This document shows positions 28,507 to 37,398 of a stretch of 64,000 nucleotides of DNA, in pieces. The stretch covers positions 1 to 64,000 of the forward strand of contig JAPPNF010000186.1 of the NCBI GenBank assembly GCA_028818755.1, in the 5' to 3' direction. Both the position numbers and the translations under genes were made by a program. The DNA is from Deltaproteobacteria bacterium. Lineage in GTDB: Bacteria > Desulfobacterota > Binatia > UBA9968 > JAJDTQ01. How positions within the stretch are numbered: the stretch's first letter is position 1; every line of letters starts with the position of its first letter. The notes beneath the pieces were generated by a model. The model was not told where the DNA came from. It worked only from the letters and a program-made list of their open reading frames with translations, and made no database searches.

Positions 28507-28793
28507 TATACCTCAGTAGGTGAGGTAGCATTGCCTGGAGGCCCGATGTTCCCCCCTCCGGGAACCCATGCTGTGCCCGCTCTTCAGGGCACTAGACCGC
28601 ACCTCGACGATCGACATAAGACGTGTCTACTCGAGGTGCCGGCTCTTCTGCGGCCCGTTTCTCTCCAAACCCTACCGTTCCGGCTCGTCTTTTCCTCGGC
28701 GGAGTCATGCGCCCGGGGCCTTCAAGGTCTCGCGCCCGTGTCCTGTTGCCGCCTCACGGGCCGGACACCCGCATCCCCACAAGGAGGTAGATC
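28507..28793 (+). promoter_or_regulatory. Conserved structured leader of second SusC gene
   Basis: This leader of ~280 bases is homologous to 21718-21957. Stem-loops: CCTCA/TGAGG (28511-28515 with 28521-28525); GGAGG/CCTCC (28537-28541 with 28555-28559); GTGCCC/GGGCAC (28573-28578 with 28587-28592); GCACCTCGA/TCGAGGTGC (28599-28607 with 28631-28639, nine perfect pairs). Where bases differ from the first leader, pairing is kept (U-G to C-G, and G-U to Watson-Crick pairs). The distal ~150 bases are not conserved. AGGAGG (28782-28787) lies six bases before ATG 28794. Confidence 0.65.
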
Positions 28794-31700
28794 ATGTGGC
28801 ACGCTCGTCCGACACACACTCAATCCGGCATGTCAACAGCCCGAATCCGGGGCCCGACTCCGGGGCCTGGAGGGTTCGTTCCTCTCATCGTTCCGCTGCT
28901 TGCCCTCTTGGCCGTTGCCCTTCCTGCGCGGGCCCAGGTGGTAGGGGGGACGGTCGTCAGCGCGAATACGGCGCAACCCCTCGTTGGAGCGGAAGTCCTG
29001 GTGGAAGGGACCCGGGGCGGCACTGTGACCGATGGCGGTGGCCGATTCCGACTGGAGAACCTCCAGGGGACGGAAGTAACCCTGCGGGTGCAAATGCTCG
29101 GGTTTGGGACCATCACGCAAACCGTACAGGTGGGAGATACGGGCATTCGGCTGGAACTCGCTCCGCAGGCGATCAGTCTCGACGAGATCGTGGTCACGGG
29201 CCAGGCACGCGAAGTCGAGAAGCGCGCCATCGGGACCGTAGTGGCGTCGCTGTCCGTGCCCGAACGGTTGAATCAGCAGGCGCCGGTGAATATCAACCAG
29301 TTCATGGCCACCGCCGTTCCGGGCGTCAGGATCAGGAACTCGGGTGGCGAGATCGGGGCGGGTCAGAGATTGAAGATCCGAGGGGCCGGAAGCCTTTCGC
29401 TGGGTTCCGAGCCCATCTTCTTTGTAGATGGCGTCCGGATCGATTCCCGCGAAAACGCGCCTGCCGCGAACCGGCAGCAACGCACTCCGCCGTCCCGCCT
29501 CAATGATCTGCCGATCGACGACATCGAGAGGATTGAAATCATCAAGGGGCCTGCGGCCGCGACGCTCTATGGCACCGAGGCGGGAAACGGCGTCGTCAAC
29601 ATCATTACCAAGCGTGGGACAACGGGGGCGCCTCGGTTCAACGTTCAGGTTAGGACCGGAGGCAACTTCCTTCGAAATCCGGAGAACGTCTTCCCGGTCG
29701 TGTGGGCCAGGGATCCGAATACAGACCAGCTCATTTCCCTCAACATCGTCAGGAGCGAACAGGAAAGGGGAACGCCCATCTTCCGTACAGGCCGGCCGAT
29801 GTCGCTCTACGCGAGCGCCAGCGGATCGACGCGCGACGGCATTCGCTACTACCTCTCCGGCTCGGCCGACCGAGACGAGGGGATCGTCTCGTACCACTGG
29901 CTGAACCGGCTTACCGGAAGATCCAACCTCTCCTATACCGCCGGTCCCTTCGAGGTGGGCCTGCGGCTGGGCATCATCCATCAGACGACACACAACGAAG
30001 GCGTACAGCAACCGATAACCGGCGACATCATCTACGGGGATCCCCGGAAGCTCGATACGCGCTCACGGGGATTGTACCGCGAGGCTCCCGAGGACATGGA
30101 GACGATCGCGGGCGAGGAAACGATTGATCGGATCAATCTCAGCCTCAACCTCACACACTCGCCCGTCACCTGGTTCAGCCACAGGCTCACCGCCGGATTC
30201 GATTCGAACAACGGCCGTTCATTCAGCTTCTGGCCCCGCACGGCCCAGCAGCCCGGCCCGTTCAGAAGCTCGAGTCTGGGCCGGAAAGAGGTCCTGGAAG
30301 ACCACTTCCGCACATTGACGGTCGATTATGCTGGAAGCGTTTCGAGCGACTTCACCGACGAGCTGTCGGGGGAGACATCGCTCGGAGCTCAATACTACCT
30401 CAGGGAAAACACCATCACCACGGCTTCGGGGAGGGAGTTCCCCGTGCCGGGCCTGGAAACCATCAGTTCCGCAGCTGTCCGGTTCGCAGGTGAAGACTTC
30501 ATCGAGAACAAGACCCTGGGCGTCTACGTGCAGCAACGGGTTGGATGGAGGAACCGAGTATTCCTCACCGGTGCCGTGCGGGCAGACGACAACAGTGCCT
30601 TCGGAGAGAACTTCGACTTCGTCGTCTACCCCAAGGCAAGTGCTACGTGGATCGTCAACGAGGAGCCGTTCTGGACCCTCGATTTCGTCAATACGCTGAA
30701 GCTGCGCGGCGCTTGGGGCAAGGCAGGACAGCAGCCCGACGTTTTCGCCGCCACTCGCCTCTACGCGCCCATCACCGGCCCCGACGGCTCGGCGGCCCTG
30801 ACGCGATCGAACATAGGGAATCCCGATCTCGAGCCCGAGGTGGGCGAAGAGATCGAGCTGGGCTTCGACGCAAGCATGTGGGATGAGCGGGTGGCCATGG
30901 AGTTCACCTACTACAACCAGACCCGGAGCAAGGCGATCGTGGCCCAGGCTGCGCTGCCATCACTCGGCTTTCCCGGGGTGGAATTCGTCAACGTAGGCAC
31001 GATCAAGAACCAGGGATTCGAGATCGGAGTGGGAGCAGATCCGATCCGACGCGCGGATTGGAATTGGAATGTCGGAGCGACCTTCTCCACCACCGACAAC
31101 AAGGTGGTGGATCTTGGTGGCATCACGCCCCCACAGTTTGGAGCTCCCTGGGCGGGCCAGAGACACGTCGAGGGCTTTCCGGTCGGCAGTCTGTTCATGA
31201 AGCACGTTCTTTCCGCCGAATGGGACGCGAACGGCAACCTCGTCAACCTGATGTGCGAGGGAGGGGATCCGATCTCCGGTGGAGGAGGACCCGTGCCGTG
31301 CGATCAGGCGGGCACTGCGTACCGGGGACAGCCATTCCCGGGTTGGGAGGCCGGGATGAACACCTCGCTCCGGTACAGGAAGCTGACGCTCAGTGCGACC
31401 GCCGATGCGGTGGGTGGATACGTGAAGTGCGACACGCGAGTGGGGTGGACCCACATGTTCTTCCGGAATACGCGGCAAATGAATGTTCCGCCTCCAGAGC
31501 GGGATCCGATCCTCGCCGCCTATGACCAGTTTGGGGGCGGAACCTGTCAGATCGGCCTTGTGGACGCCGGATTCGCGAAGTTGCGCGATCTGTCGATGCG
31601 CTTCGATGTCCCGGTCGAGTGGTCCGAGAAGTTCGGGGCCTCGACGGCATCGGTAACGCTGTCCGGGCAGAACCTCGTGACGCTGTGGATCGCCGAGGAC

Positions 31701-31862
31701 GAAAGGTTCGGGCATCCGGTCATCGATCCCGAGGTGCATGCGACCCAGGGAAGGCCCACTTACGCGAACGTGAACGCGGCTACCCATGGCATGGTGGCCT
31801 ACATCCAGGATCAGTGGCCCACCTACCAGCGGATCATCCTGACGGTCCGCACATCCTTCTGA
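28794..31862 (+). CDS. SusC/RagA-family TonB-linked outer-membrane protein, second copy
   Basis: The product is 1022 residues, with its start fixed by AGGAGG six bases upstream and a signal peptide ending PARAQV. It has a carboxypeptidase-regulatory-like domain (GGTVVSANTAQPLVGAEV), SLDEIVVTGQAREVE, a plug (LKIRGAGSLSLGSEPIFFVDGVRI, IEIIKGPAAATLYGTEAGNGVV) and a barrel ending in TSF. It is paralogous to the protein at 21958, with near-identical blocks such as LKLRGAWGKAGQQPDVF. It forms an import complex with the SusD encoded 11 bases later. The two SusCs probably take different but related ligands, given the different hydrolases that follow each. Confidence 0.93.
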   Translation: MWHARPTHTQSGMSTARIRGPTPGPGGFVPLIVPLLALLAVALPARAQVVGGTVVSANTAQPLVGAEVLVEGTRGGTVTDGGGRFRLENLQGTEVTLRVQMLGFGTITQTVQVGDTGIRLELAPQAISLDEIVVTGQAREVEKRAIGTVVASLSVPERLNQQAPVNINQFMATAVPGVRIRNSGGEIGAGQRLKIRGAGSLSLGSEPIFFVDGVRIDSRENAPAANRQQRTPPSRLNDLPIDDIERIEIIKGPAAATLYGTEAGNGVVNIITKRGTTGAPRFNVQVRTGGNFLRNPENVFPVVWARDPNTDQLISLNIVRSEQERGTPIFRTGRPMSLYASASGSTRDGIRYYLSGSADRDEGIVSYHWLNRLTGRSNLSYTAGPFEVGLRLGIIHQTTHNEGVQQPITGDIIYGDPRKLDTRSRGLYREAPEDMETIAGEETIDRINLSLNLTHSPVTWFSHRLTAGFDSNNGRSFSFWPRTAQQPGPFRSSSLGRKEVLEDHFRTLTVDYAGSVSSDFTDELSGETSLGAQYYLRENTITTASGREFPVPGLETISSAAVRFAGEDFIENKTLGVYVQQRVGWRNRVFLTGAVRADDNSAFGENFDFVVYPKASATWIVNEEPFWTLDFVNTLKLRGAWGKAGQQPDVFAATRLYAPITGPDGSAALTRSNIGNPDLEPEVGEEIELGFDASMWDERVAMEFTYYNQTRSKAIVAQAALPSLGFPGVEFVNVGTIKNQGFEIGVGADPIRRADWNWNVGATFSTTDNKVVDLGGITPPQFGAPWAGQRHVEGFPVGSLFMKHVLSAEWDANGNLVNLMCEGGDPISGGGGPVPCDQAGTAYRGQPFPGWEAGMNTSLRYRKLTLSATADAVGGYVKCDTRVGWTHMFFRNTRQMNVPPPERDPILAAYDQFGGGTCQIGLVDAGFAKLRDLSMRFDVPVEWSEKFGASTASVTLSGQNLVTLWIAEDERFGHPVIDPEVHATQGRPTYANVNAATHGMVAYIQDQWPTYQRIILTVRTSF

Positions 31863-31873
31863 GGTACAGACCA

Positions 31874-33151
31874 ATGAAATACGGTAATCGAAGGAAACAG
31901 GGGAAGGGTGAGGTTGGGACTCTAACGACGGCTGCCAGCCTGGTCCTGATGTTGGGAGGGTTGACCGGCTGCGACGATCTGCTTGAAGTGGAGCTTCCGG
32001 GCGTGGTGGACGAGAGCGCTCTCGAGGATCCGGCCATCTCCGGCCTTCTGGTCAATAGCGCGATCGCCGACTTCGAGTGCGCCTACAACAACTACACGTT
32101 CGGGAGCTCGGCATTCAGCGACGAGATGTGGCACTCCAGCGGCGCCCAGATCGATCGCGAGTGGGGCGGGCGGATCATCGACGCGAATCACCAGAACATG
32201 GCCCAGGCGCCGTGCCAGGGCACGGGGTTTGGCCAGTACACACCAATTCAGACGGCCAGAACCGAGGCCGAGGATGCCATCCGGCGGATTACGGAGTTTC
32301 CGGACGCTGACGTCCCGAACAAGGCCTCGCTCATCGCCACCGCCCATGCATATGCCGGATACAACTACGTAATGCTCGGCGAGGCCTTTTGCGAGATGGC
32401 CGTTGACGGCGGTTCCCTGCTCACGCCGGAACAGGTGCTGCGAATGGCCGAGGAACACTTCACGCAGGCGTTGTCCGGCGGCACAACCGAGATTGTGAAC
32501 ATGGCCCGGGTAGGAAGGGCGAGGGTCCGCCTGGATCTCGGGGATGGCCCGGGCGCACTGTCGGATGCCCAGGCGGTTCCGGAGGGGTTCATGAAGGTGG
32601 CGTCTCGCGGAGACGACCACCCGCGCCGGTACAACAAGGGCTACGACCGGTATACGCGCGCTACGGCGTTCACCGTATCCCCCCGGTTCAGAGACCTTGA
32701 ATGGAAGGGCGTTGCGGATCCCAGGGTGGCGGTCGAGTTCACCGCCGTGCTCCCGACTGCCCCCCCGCTCGACCACTTCAAGCAGACAAAGTACACCTCC
32801 CTCGGCTCACCCATACCGTTGGCAACCTGGGAGGAAGCCCAGTTGATCATTGCGGAGGTGAGCGGTGGGCAAACCGCTGTGGATATCATCAACGCGCTGC
32901 ATGCACGAGCCGGACTGCCTCCGTTCGACCCGGCAACGGACGGCGATATCCTTGCGCAGGTCCTGCAGGAACGGAGCCGGGAACTCTTTTTGGAAGGTGG
33001 GCACCGGCTGAACGACCATCTCCGCTACATGGGCACCCCGCACGAGATCCCCTTCTTTACCGGTGTCGACCATCTGGGACGGCAGTACGGCAACGCGACC
33101 TGCTGGCCGTTGCCGAACGTCGAGCGCCACGGCAACCCGAACATCCCCTGA
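31874..33151 (+). CDS. SusD/RagB-family lipoprotein, second copy
   Basis: The product is 425 residues. ATG 31874 lies 11 bases after the SusC stop and gives a lipoprotein signal ending LTGC. SusD hallmarks are a TPR-like helical core (TARTEAEDAIRRI, ARVGRARVRLDLGDGPGALSDAQ) and the C-terminal QERSRELFLEGGHRLNDHLRY followed by LPNVERHGNPNIP. It is shorter than the first SusD (478), mainly in the middle. It acts at the cell surface as the binding lid of the SusC transporter. The adjacent amidohydrolase genes suggest an amide- or ester-bearing ligand. Confidence 0.9.
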   Translation: MKYGNRRKQGKGEVGTLTTAASLVLMLGGLTGCDDLLEVELPGVVDESALEDPAISGLLVNSAIADFECAYNNYTFGSSAFSDEMWHSSGAQIDREWGGRIIDANHQNMAQAPCQGTGFGQYTPIQTARTEAEDAIRRITEFPDADVPNKASLIATAHAYAGYNYVMLGEAFCEMAVDGGSLLTPEQVLRMAEEHFTQALSGGTTEIVNMARVGRARVRLDLGDGPGALSDAQAVPEGFMKVASRGDDHPRRYNKGYDRYTRATAFTVSPRFRDLEWKGVADPRVAVEFTAVLPTAPPLDHFKQTKYTSLGSPIPLATWEEAQLIIAEVSGGQTAVDIINALHARAGLPPFDPATDGDILAQVLQERSRELFLEGGHRLNDHLRYMGTPHEIPFFTGVDHLGRQYGNATCWPLPNVERHGNPNIP

Positions 33152-33166
33152 TCGAGAGGCACAACC

Positions 33167-34729
33167 GTGAAGCACCTCCGCATTTGCACCAGCGCCGCCC
33201 GACTTGTCCTTCCGTGCGTCGGTCTTGGCCTCGCTTCGGCAGATCCCGCCACCGCCTTCCAGGCAAACGACGGCATGATGGCGATCGTGGGAGCCACGGT
33301 AATCGACGGGAATGGAGGACCAGCACTCCCCGACGCGACCATCCTGATCCAGGGTGCAAGGATCGCCGAGATCGGACCCCGAGCCTCGGTCGCCGTGCCC
33401 GCAGGGGCCCGCGTCTTCGACGGTGCCGGGAAGTTTGTGACGCCCGGCATCGTCGACACAAATGTCCACATGGGGCCCATAACGGGCGGAGCGACGGGCG
33501 AATACACCTTCGCCCGCTACTGGGACCGACTGGAGGACCTGATCCTGCAGGGGGTGCAGGGTCAGCTCAAATACGGGGTCACCACGGTTCGGGACAGCTA
33601 CGGCCCTCCAGAGGCATTGATGGCCGTTCGCGACTCGATTGCCGCTGGTGTATGGGTCGGTCCGCGCATGTACGTGGCGGGGAACATTCTCGGTTGGGAG
33701 GGGCCCTCGACCCGCCGGGCCCCTCCCAGGTCCGAACTCACGTTCTTCCAGGAACAGCTCGACGATCTGTTCACCCTGGGCACCGCGGAAGAGTTTCTCA
33801 ACATGACACCCGAGGAGATGCGGGTGGCGATGAACATCTATCTGGACAGAGGACCGGACTTCATCAAGTACAACGGCACCTCACACACGACTCCCGCCCT
33901 GATCTCCTTCTCACCACGAGTGCAGAGAGTGATTGTCGAGGAGACGCACAAGCGCGGTCTGGTCGCCGAAACCCACTCTACGTCCCTGGAAGGCCTGCGG
34001 CTCTCGCTGCTCGCGGGAATCGACGTCGTTCAGCATCCCGAGAATGTGGGGCTGAGGGTGATCACCGACGAGCTTGTGGACCTTATCGTCGAGCGGGGGG
34101 TCATCTGCTCGCTACTGCCCAACAAGTACACCGGGAGAATCTGGCGACAGCGACTCGAGCAGCGCGAGGCAGCTCGGGAGGCTCAGGCCGTGGCGCAGGC
34201 GCCAGGTGCGCCCCAACGTCGCATACCCAGGACGTCATTCGAGATCAGGCGCGATGTGCAGGCTACGGGGCTGAGGGACCCCGGCACCATCTACTGGAGC
34301 AATCTCGAGGCGCGCTGGGCCAATGGACAAAAGCTCATCCAGGCAGGGTGCATCGTCTCCGTCGGGGCCGACAACCTGCTCTTCGGGCGTCCGGGGGTGG
34401 CCCCGGAGTTCCTGCGCAAAGATCACCCGGTGCCGGAGCACCTCGAGCCCGGCATCGGAACGATCGTCGCGATCGAGGGCCTGGTGGAACTTGGCATGAC
34501 GCCGTCGGAGGCGATCGTGGCGGCGACGAAGCATGGTGCCATGGCCTGTCGGGCCCTCGACGACTTCGGAACGCTGGAGGTGGGCAAGCTGGCCGACATT
34601 CTCGTTCTCGGGGGCGACCCTCTGGCCGACATCTCCAACATCCGCAAACTCGAAGTCGTGATGAAGGACGGAGTGATCATTGACATCGACAACCTGCCAA
34701 CCAATCCGATCACCGGCGTATGGCAGTGA
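33167..34729 (+). CDS. Exported amidohydrolase, copy 1 (HxH changed to NxH)
   Basis: The 520-residue amidohydrolase-superfamily protein has a signal peptide ending TAFQA. The N-terminal and C-terminal strands form the urease-like composite beta-domain (IVGATVIDGNGGPALPDATI; GTLEVGKLADILVLGGDP). Barrel motifs: VDTNVHM where the family normally has DTHVH, so the first metal-binding His is Asn; then DFIKYNG, AETHSTSLEGLRL, QHPEN and SVGADN. The other expected ligands (His, Lys, His, His, Asp) appear present. Canonical relatives are imidazolonepropionase-like hydrolases and Xaa-Pro prolidases. It is 15 bases after SusD and probably acts on the imported compound in the periplasm. Confidence 0.82.
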   Translation: MKHLRICTSAARLVLPCVGLGLASADPATAFQANDGMMAIVGATVIDGNGGPALPDATILIQGARIAEIGPRASVAVPAGARVFDGAGKFVTPGIVDTNVHMGPITGGATGEYTFARYWDRLEDLILQGVQGQLKYGVTTVRDSYGPPEALMAVRDSIAAGVWVGPRMYVAGNILGWEGPSTRRAPPRSELTFFQEQLDDLFTLGTAEEFLNMTPEEMRVAMNIYLDRGPDFIKYNGTSHTTPALISFSPRVQRVIVEETHKRGLVAETHSTSLEGLRLSLLAGIDVVQHPENVGLRVITDELVDLIVERGVICSLLPNKYTGRIWRQRLEQREAAREAQAVAQAPGAPQRRIPRTSFEIRRDVQATGLRDPGTIYWSNLEARWANGQKLIQAGCIVSVGADNLLFGRPGVAPEFLRKDHPVPEHLEPGIGTIVAIEGLVELGMTPSEAIVAATKHGAMACRALDDFGTLEVGKLADILVLGGDPLADISNIRKLEVVMKDGVIIDIDNLPTNPITGVWQ

Positions 34730-34790
34730 TCCGCCGGTGGCGCGGCCTGCGTCCGTTTGGGCCGCCGACGCTGAAGGGAGTGTCATCACC

Positions 34791-36347
34791 ATGAAAAGAC
34801 TCAACAACGGCCCCAGAGCACTGCGAGCCGCATTGTTCTCTGTCGGCGTTGTCCTCCTGGCCGCCGTGGTCCCGGCGCGTGCATTGCAGACACCTCAGGG
34901 CACGACCGCGATCGTGGGGGCCACCGTGATCGATGGCGACGGCGGACCGCCCTTGGCGGACGCGACCATCGTGGTCGAGGGCAGGCGCATTGCCGCGATC
35001 GGTCCCCGGGACGCGGTTCAGGTGCCGGCGGGGGCGCGCGTCATTGACGGCGCCGGCAAGTTCGTGACCCCCGGGTTCGTCGACACCAACGTGCACATGT
35101 CGCTCTCCTTCGGCAGGCGCTGGAGCGAGACCAACGCCCGCTACTGGGATCGGAACGCCGACCTGAACCTCCAGGGGGCCCAGCTTCACCTGAAGCACGG
35201 AGTCACGACGATCCGCGACAGCTACGGGGCCCTTCTCCCCGGGATGCAGGTGCGGGACGCCATCGCGCGCGGCGAGGTCGTGGGCCCGCGCATGTACGTC
35301 GCCGGCAACATCGTGGGGTGGGGTGGTCCCTTCTCCGAGACGTTCTCGGGCGACCGCGAGTCAGAGCTCACACTTTTCGAGGAGCAGATCAACGACTCGA
35401 TCACCCTGGGGAGTGGCGAGGAGTTGATGCACATGACGCCGGAAGAGCTCCGGGTTGCCATCAACGCCTACCTGGATCTCGGACCCGACTTCATCAAGTA
35501 CGGAGGCACGCACCACTTCAACTATCCGACCACTATAGGCTTCTCTCCGCGGGCCCAGCGAGTCATCGTCGAGGAGACCCAGAAACGCGGCCTGGTGGCG
35601 GAGACCCACTCGACCACTCTGGAGGGGCTTCGTCTCTCCATCCTCGCCGGGATCGACCTGATTCAGCACCCCGAGGTCACTGCCATGCGGGAGATCACCG
35701 ACGAACTCGTCGAAATGATCGTCGAGCGGGGCATCATCTGCTCGCTCCTCCCGAACAAGTACACCGGTGAAGTGTGGAGGCTGCACCTCGAAGAGCGGGA
35801 GAAGGCGGGGGAGCGGTGGGCGACGCTGGAGAGAGAGCGCGGCGCTCCGCTGACCACGGCCGAGGTGAGACGCAAGATCCAGGAGACGGGCATCCCCGAC
35901 CCCAGATCAGTGACGATCGGGAATCTGGAGATGCGTCAGATGAATGGCCGCAAGCTCATCGAAGCAGGGTGCATCGTGTCGGTCGGGCCCGACAACCTGC
36001 TCTTCGGCGCCGGGGGTGTCGCACCGGAGTTCACGCGGGAGGAGCGGCCGGCCGCGGAACACCTGAAGCCCGGTATCGGGACGATCATCGCCATCGAGGG
36101 GCTGGTTGAACTCGGCATGACCCCTTCGGAGGCGATCGTCGCGGCGACGAAACACGGCGCGATGGCCTGCAAGGCCCTCGACGAGTTCGGGACGCTCGAA
36201 GTCGGGAAGCTGGCCGACATACTCGTTCTCGGGGCCGATCCCCTCGCCGATATCTCCAACATCCGCCAACTCGAAGTCGTGATGAAGGAGGGAGACATCA
36301 TCGACATCGAGAGCCTTCCGACCCATCCGGTGACGGGGGAGTGGTAG
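34791..36347 (+). CDS. Exported amidohydrolase, copy 2 (HxH changed to NxH)
   Basis: The product is 518 residues. ATG 34791 gives the signal peptide ending ARALQ. It is a tandem paralogue of the preceding protein along its full length, with the same VDTNVHM substitution and the same FIKYGGTHH, AETHSTTLEGLRL, QHPEV and SVGPDN motifs. Note that the last Asp region reads GPDN rather than GADN. The retained duplication and shared substitution argue against random decay. Two enzymes with slightly different specificity for the same imported compound class are inferred. It lies 61 bases after copy 1 and is convergent with the FabH-like gene, with only two bases between the stops. Confidence 0.82.
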   Translation: MKRLNNGPRALRAALFSVGVVLLAAVVPARALQTPQGTTAIVGATVIDGDGGPPLADATIVVEGRRIAAIGPRDAVQVPAGARVIDGAGKFVTPGFVDTNVHMSLSFGRRWSETNARYWDRNADLNLQGAQLHLKHGVTTIRDSYGALLPGMQVRDAIARGEVVGPRMYVAGNIVGWGGPFSETFSGDRESELTLFEEQINDSITLGSGEELMHMTPEELRVAINAYLDLGPDFIKYGGTHHFNYPTTIGFSPRAQRVIVEETQKRGLVAETHSTTLEGLRLSILAGIDLIQHPEVTAMREITDELVEMIVERGIICSLLPNKYTGEVWRLHLEEREKAGERWATLERERGAPLTTAEVRRKIQETGIPDPRSVTIGNLEMRQMNGRKLIEAGCIVSVGPDNLLFGAGGVAPEFTREERPAAEHLKPGIGTIIAIEGLVELGMTPSEAIVAATKHGAMACKALDEFGTLEVGKLADILVLGADPLADISNIRQLEVVMKEGDIIDIESLPTHPVTGEW

Positions 36348-36349
36348 GA

Positions 36350-37387
36350 TCAGCAGCCGGAGTCCATGCCAGGGGACTCCTGAAAGCGCAGCAACATCGC
36401 CGCCCAGTGGAACCCGGCCCCGAATGCTGTCAGGAGGACCAGGTCGCCCGGCTTGATTCTCCCTTGATCCCGTGCCTCCCATAGCGCTACCGGGACGGAC
36501 GCGGAGCCCGTGTTGCCGTACTGCTGGACGTTGATGAAGACGCGCTCCTCCGAGAGGCCCAGGCGTGCCGCCACGGCGTTCAGGATGCGCAGGTTCGCCT
36601 GATGGGGCACGACGAGCGCTACGTCGTCCATGGAAACACCAGCCTTGACGAGCACCCGCAGCGACGCCTCGCTCATCCGGCGGACGGCCTCGCGGAAGAC
36701 CTCGCGCCCATCCATCACGAGGTTCTTGTGGAGCCCTTGCCGCACCCGCTCCATGGTAACGGGCTGACGCGTGCCTCCTGTCTCCAGCCCCAGGATGTCG
36801 CTCCTTGTGCCATCGGTGCCCGCCGTAGCGGCCAGGATCTCGATTGCGCCTGCGCCCGACCCGACCACGGCCGCGCCGGCAGCATCGCCGAAGAGCACGC
36901 AAGTGTTGCGGTCCTTCCAGTTCATGAGCCGCGTGATCAGCTCGACGCCGATTACCAGCACCCTGCGCCCGTCAGCGAGTGCCCGTGACCGCGCAACGTC
37001 CAGCGCCAGGACGAACCCCGCGCAACCGCTGCCCGCGAGGTCGTAACACGGGATCTGGCCGACACCGAGGCGGGCCTGGACGTAGGCCGCAGTATCCGGC
37101 GCGAAGACTTCGGGCGTGTCGGTTGCCAGAACGATCTCGTCGATGTCCGCAGGCTCGAAGCCACCGTCGGCGAGGGCCGCCCCGGCCGCGGCCAGCGCCA
37201 AGTCGGCCGTGCTCTCGTCGTCCGCCGCGATGCGCCGCGTGTGGATGCCCGTGCGGGCCACGATCCACTCGTCCGACGTGTCCACGTATTCCGCCCATTC
37301 GTCGTTGGTCATCACGCGGTCGGGCAGGTAGATGCCCAGGCCGAGCAGACCTATCGGCTGCCCGTCGAGGGGGGCTGGCCGGTGCAT
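36350..37387 (-). CDS. fabH: Beta-ketoacyl-ACP synthase III (FabH-like)
   Basis: The product is 345 residues starting at ATG 37387; the frame stays open upstream but that part is a shadow of the CocE gene. Thiolase-fold Cys-His-Asn triad: Cys122 in GSGCAGF, His262 in PHQANLR, Asn292 in YGNTGSAS. These match FabH, which condenses acetyl-CoA (or another acyl-CoA) with malonyl-ACP to start fatty-acid synthesis. The context is unusual: it is an isolated copy beside hydrolases rather than in a fab cluster. A specialised role with another starter or acceptor is therefore possible. It lies 11 bases after the CocE stop, same strand. Confidence 0.85.
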   Translation of the reverse strand: MHRPAPLDGQPIGLLGLGIYLPDRVMTNDEWAEYVDTSDEWIVARTGIHTRRIAADDESTADLALAAAGAALADGGFEPADIDEIVLATDTPEVFAPDTAAYVQARLGVGQIPCYDLAGSGCAGFVLALDVARSRALADGRRVLVIGVELITRLMNWKDRNTCVLFGDAAGAAVVGSGAGAIEILAATAGTDGTRSDILGLETGGTRQPVTMERVRQGLHKNLVMDGREVFREAVRRMSEASLRVLVKAGVSMDDVALVVPHQANLRILNAVAARLGLSEERVFINVQQYGNTGSASVPVALWEARDQGRIKPGDLVLLTAFGAGFHWAAMLLRFQESPGMDSGC

Positions 37388-37398
37388 CCGGGCCCCAC

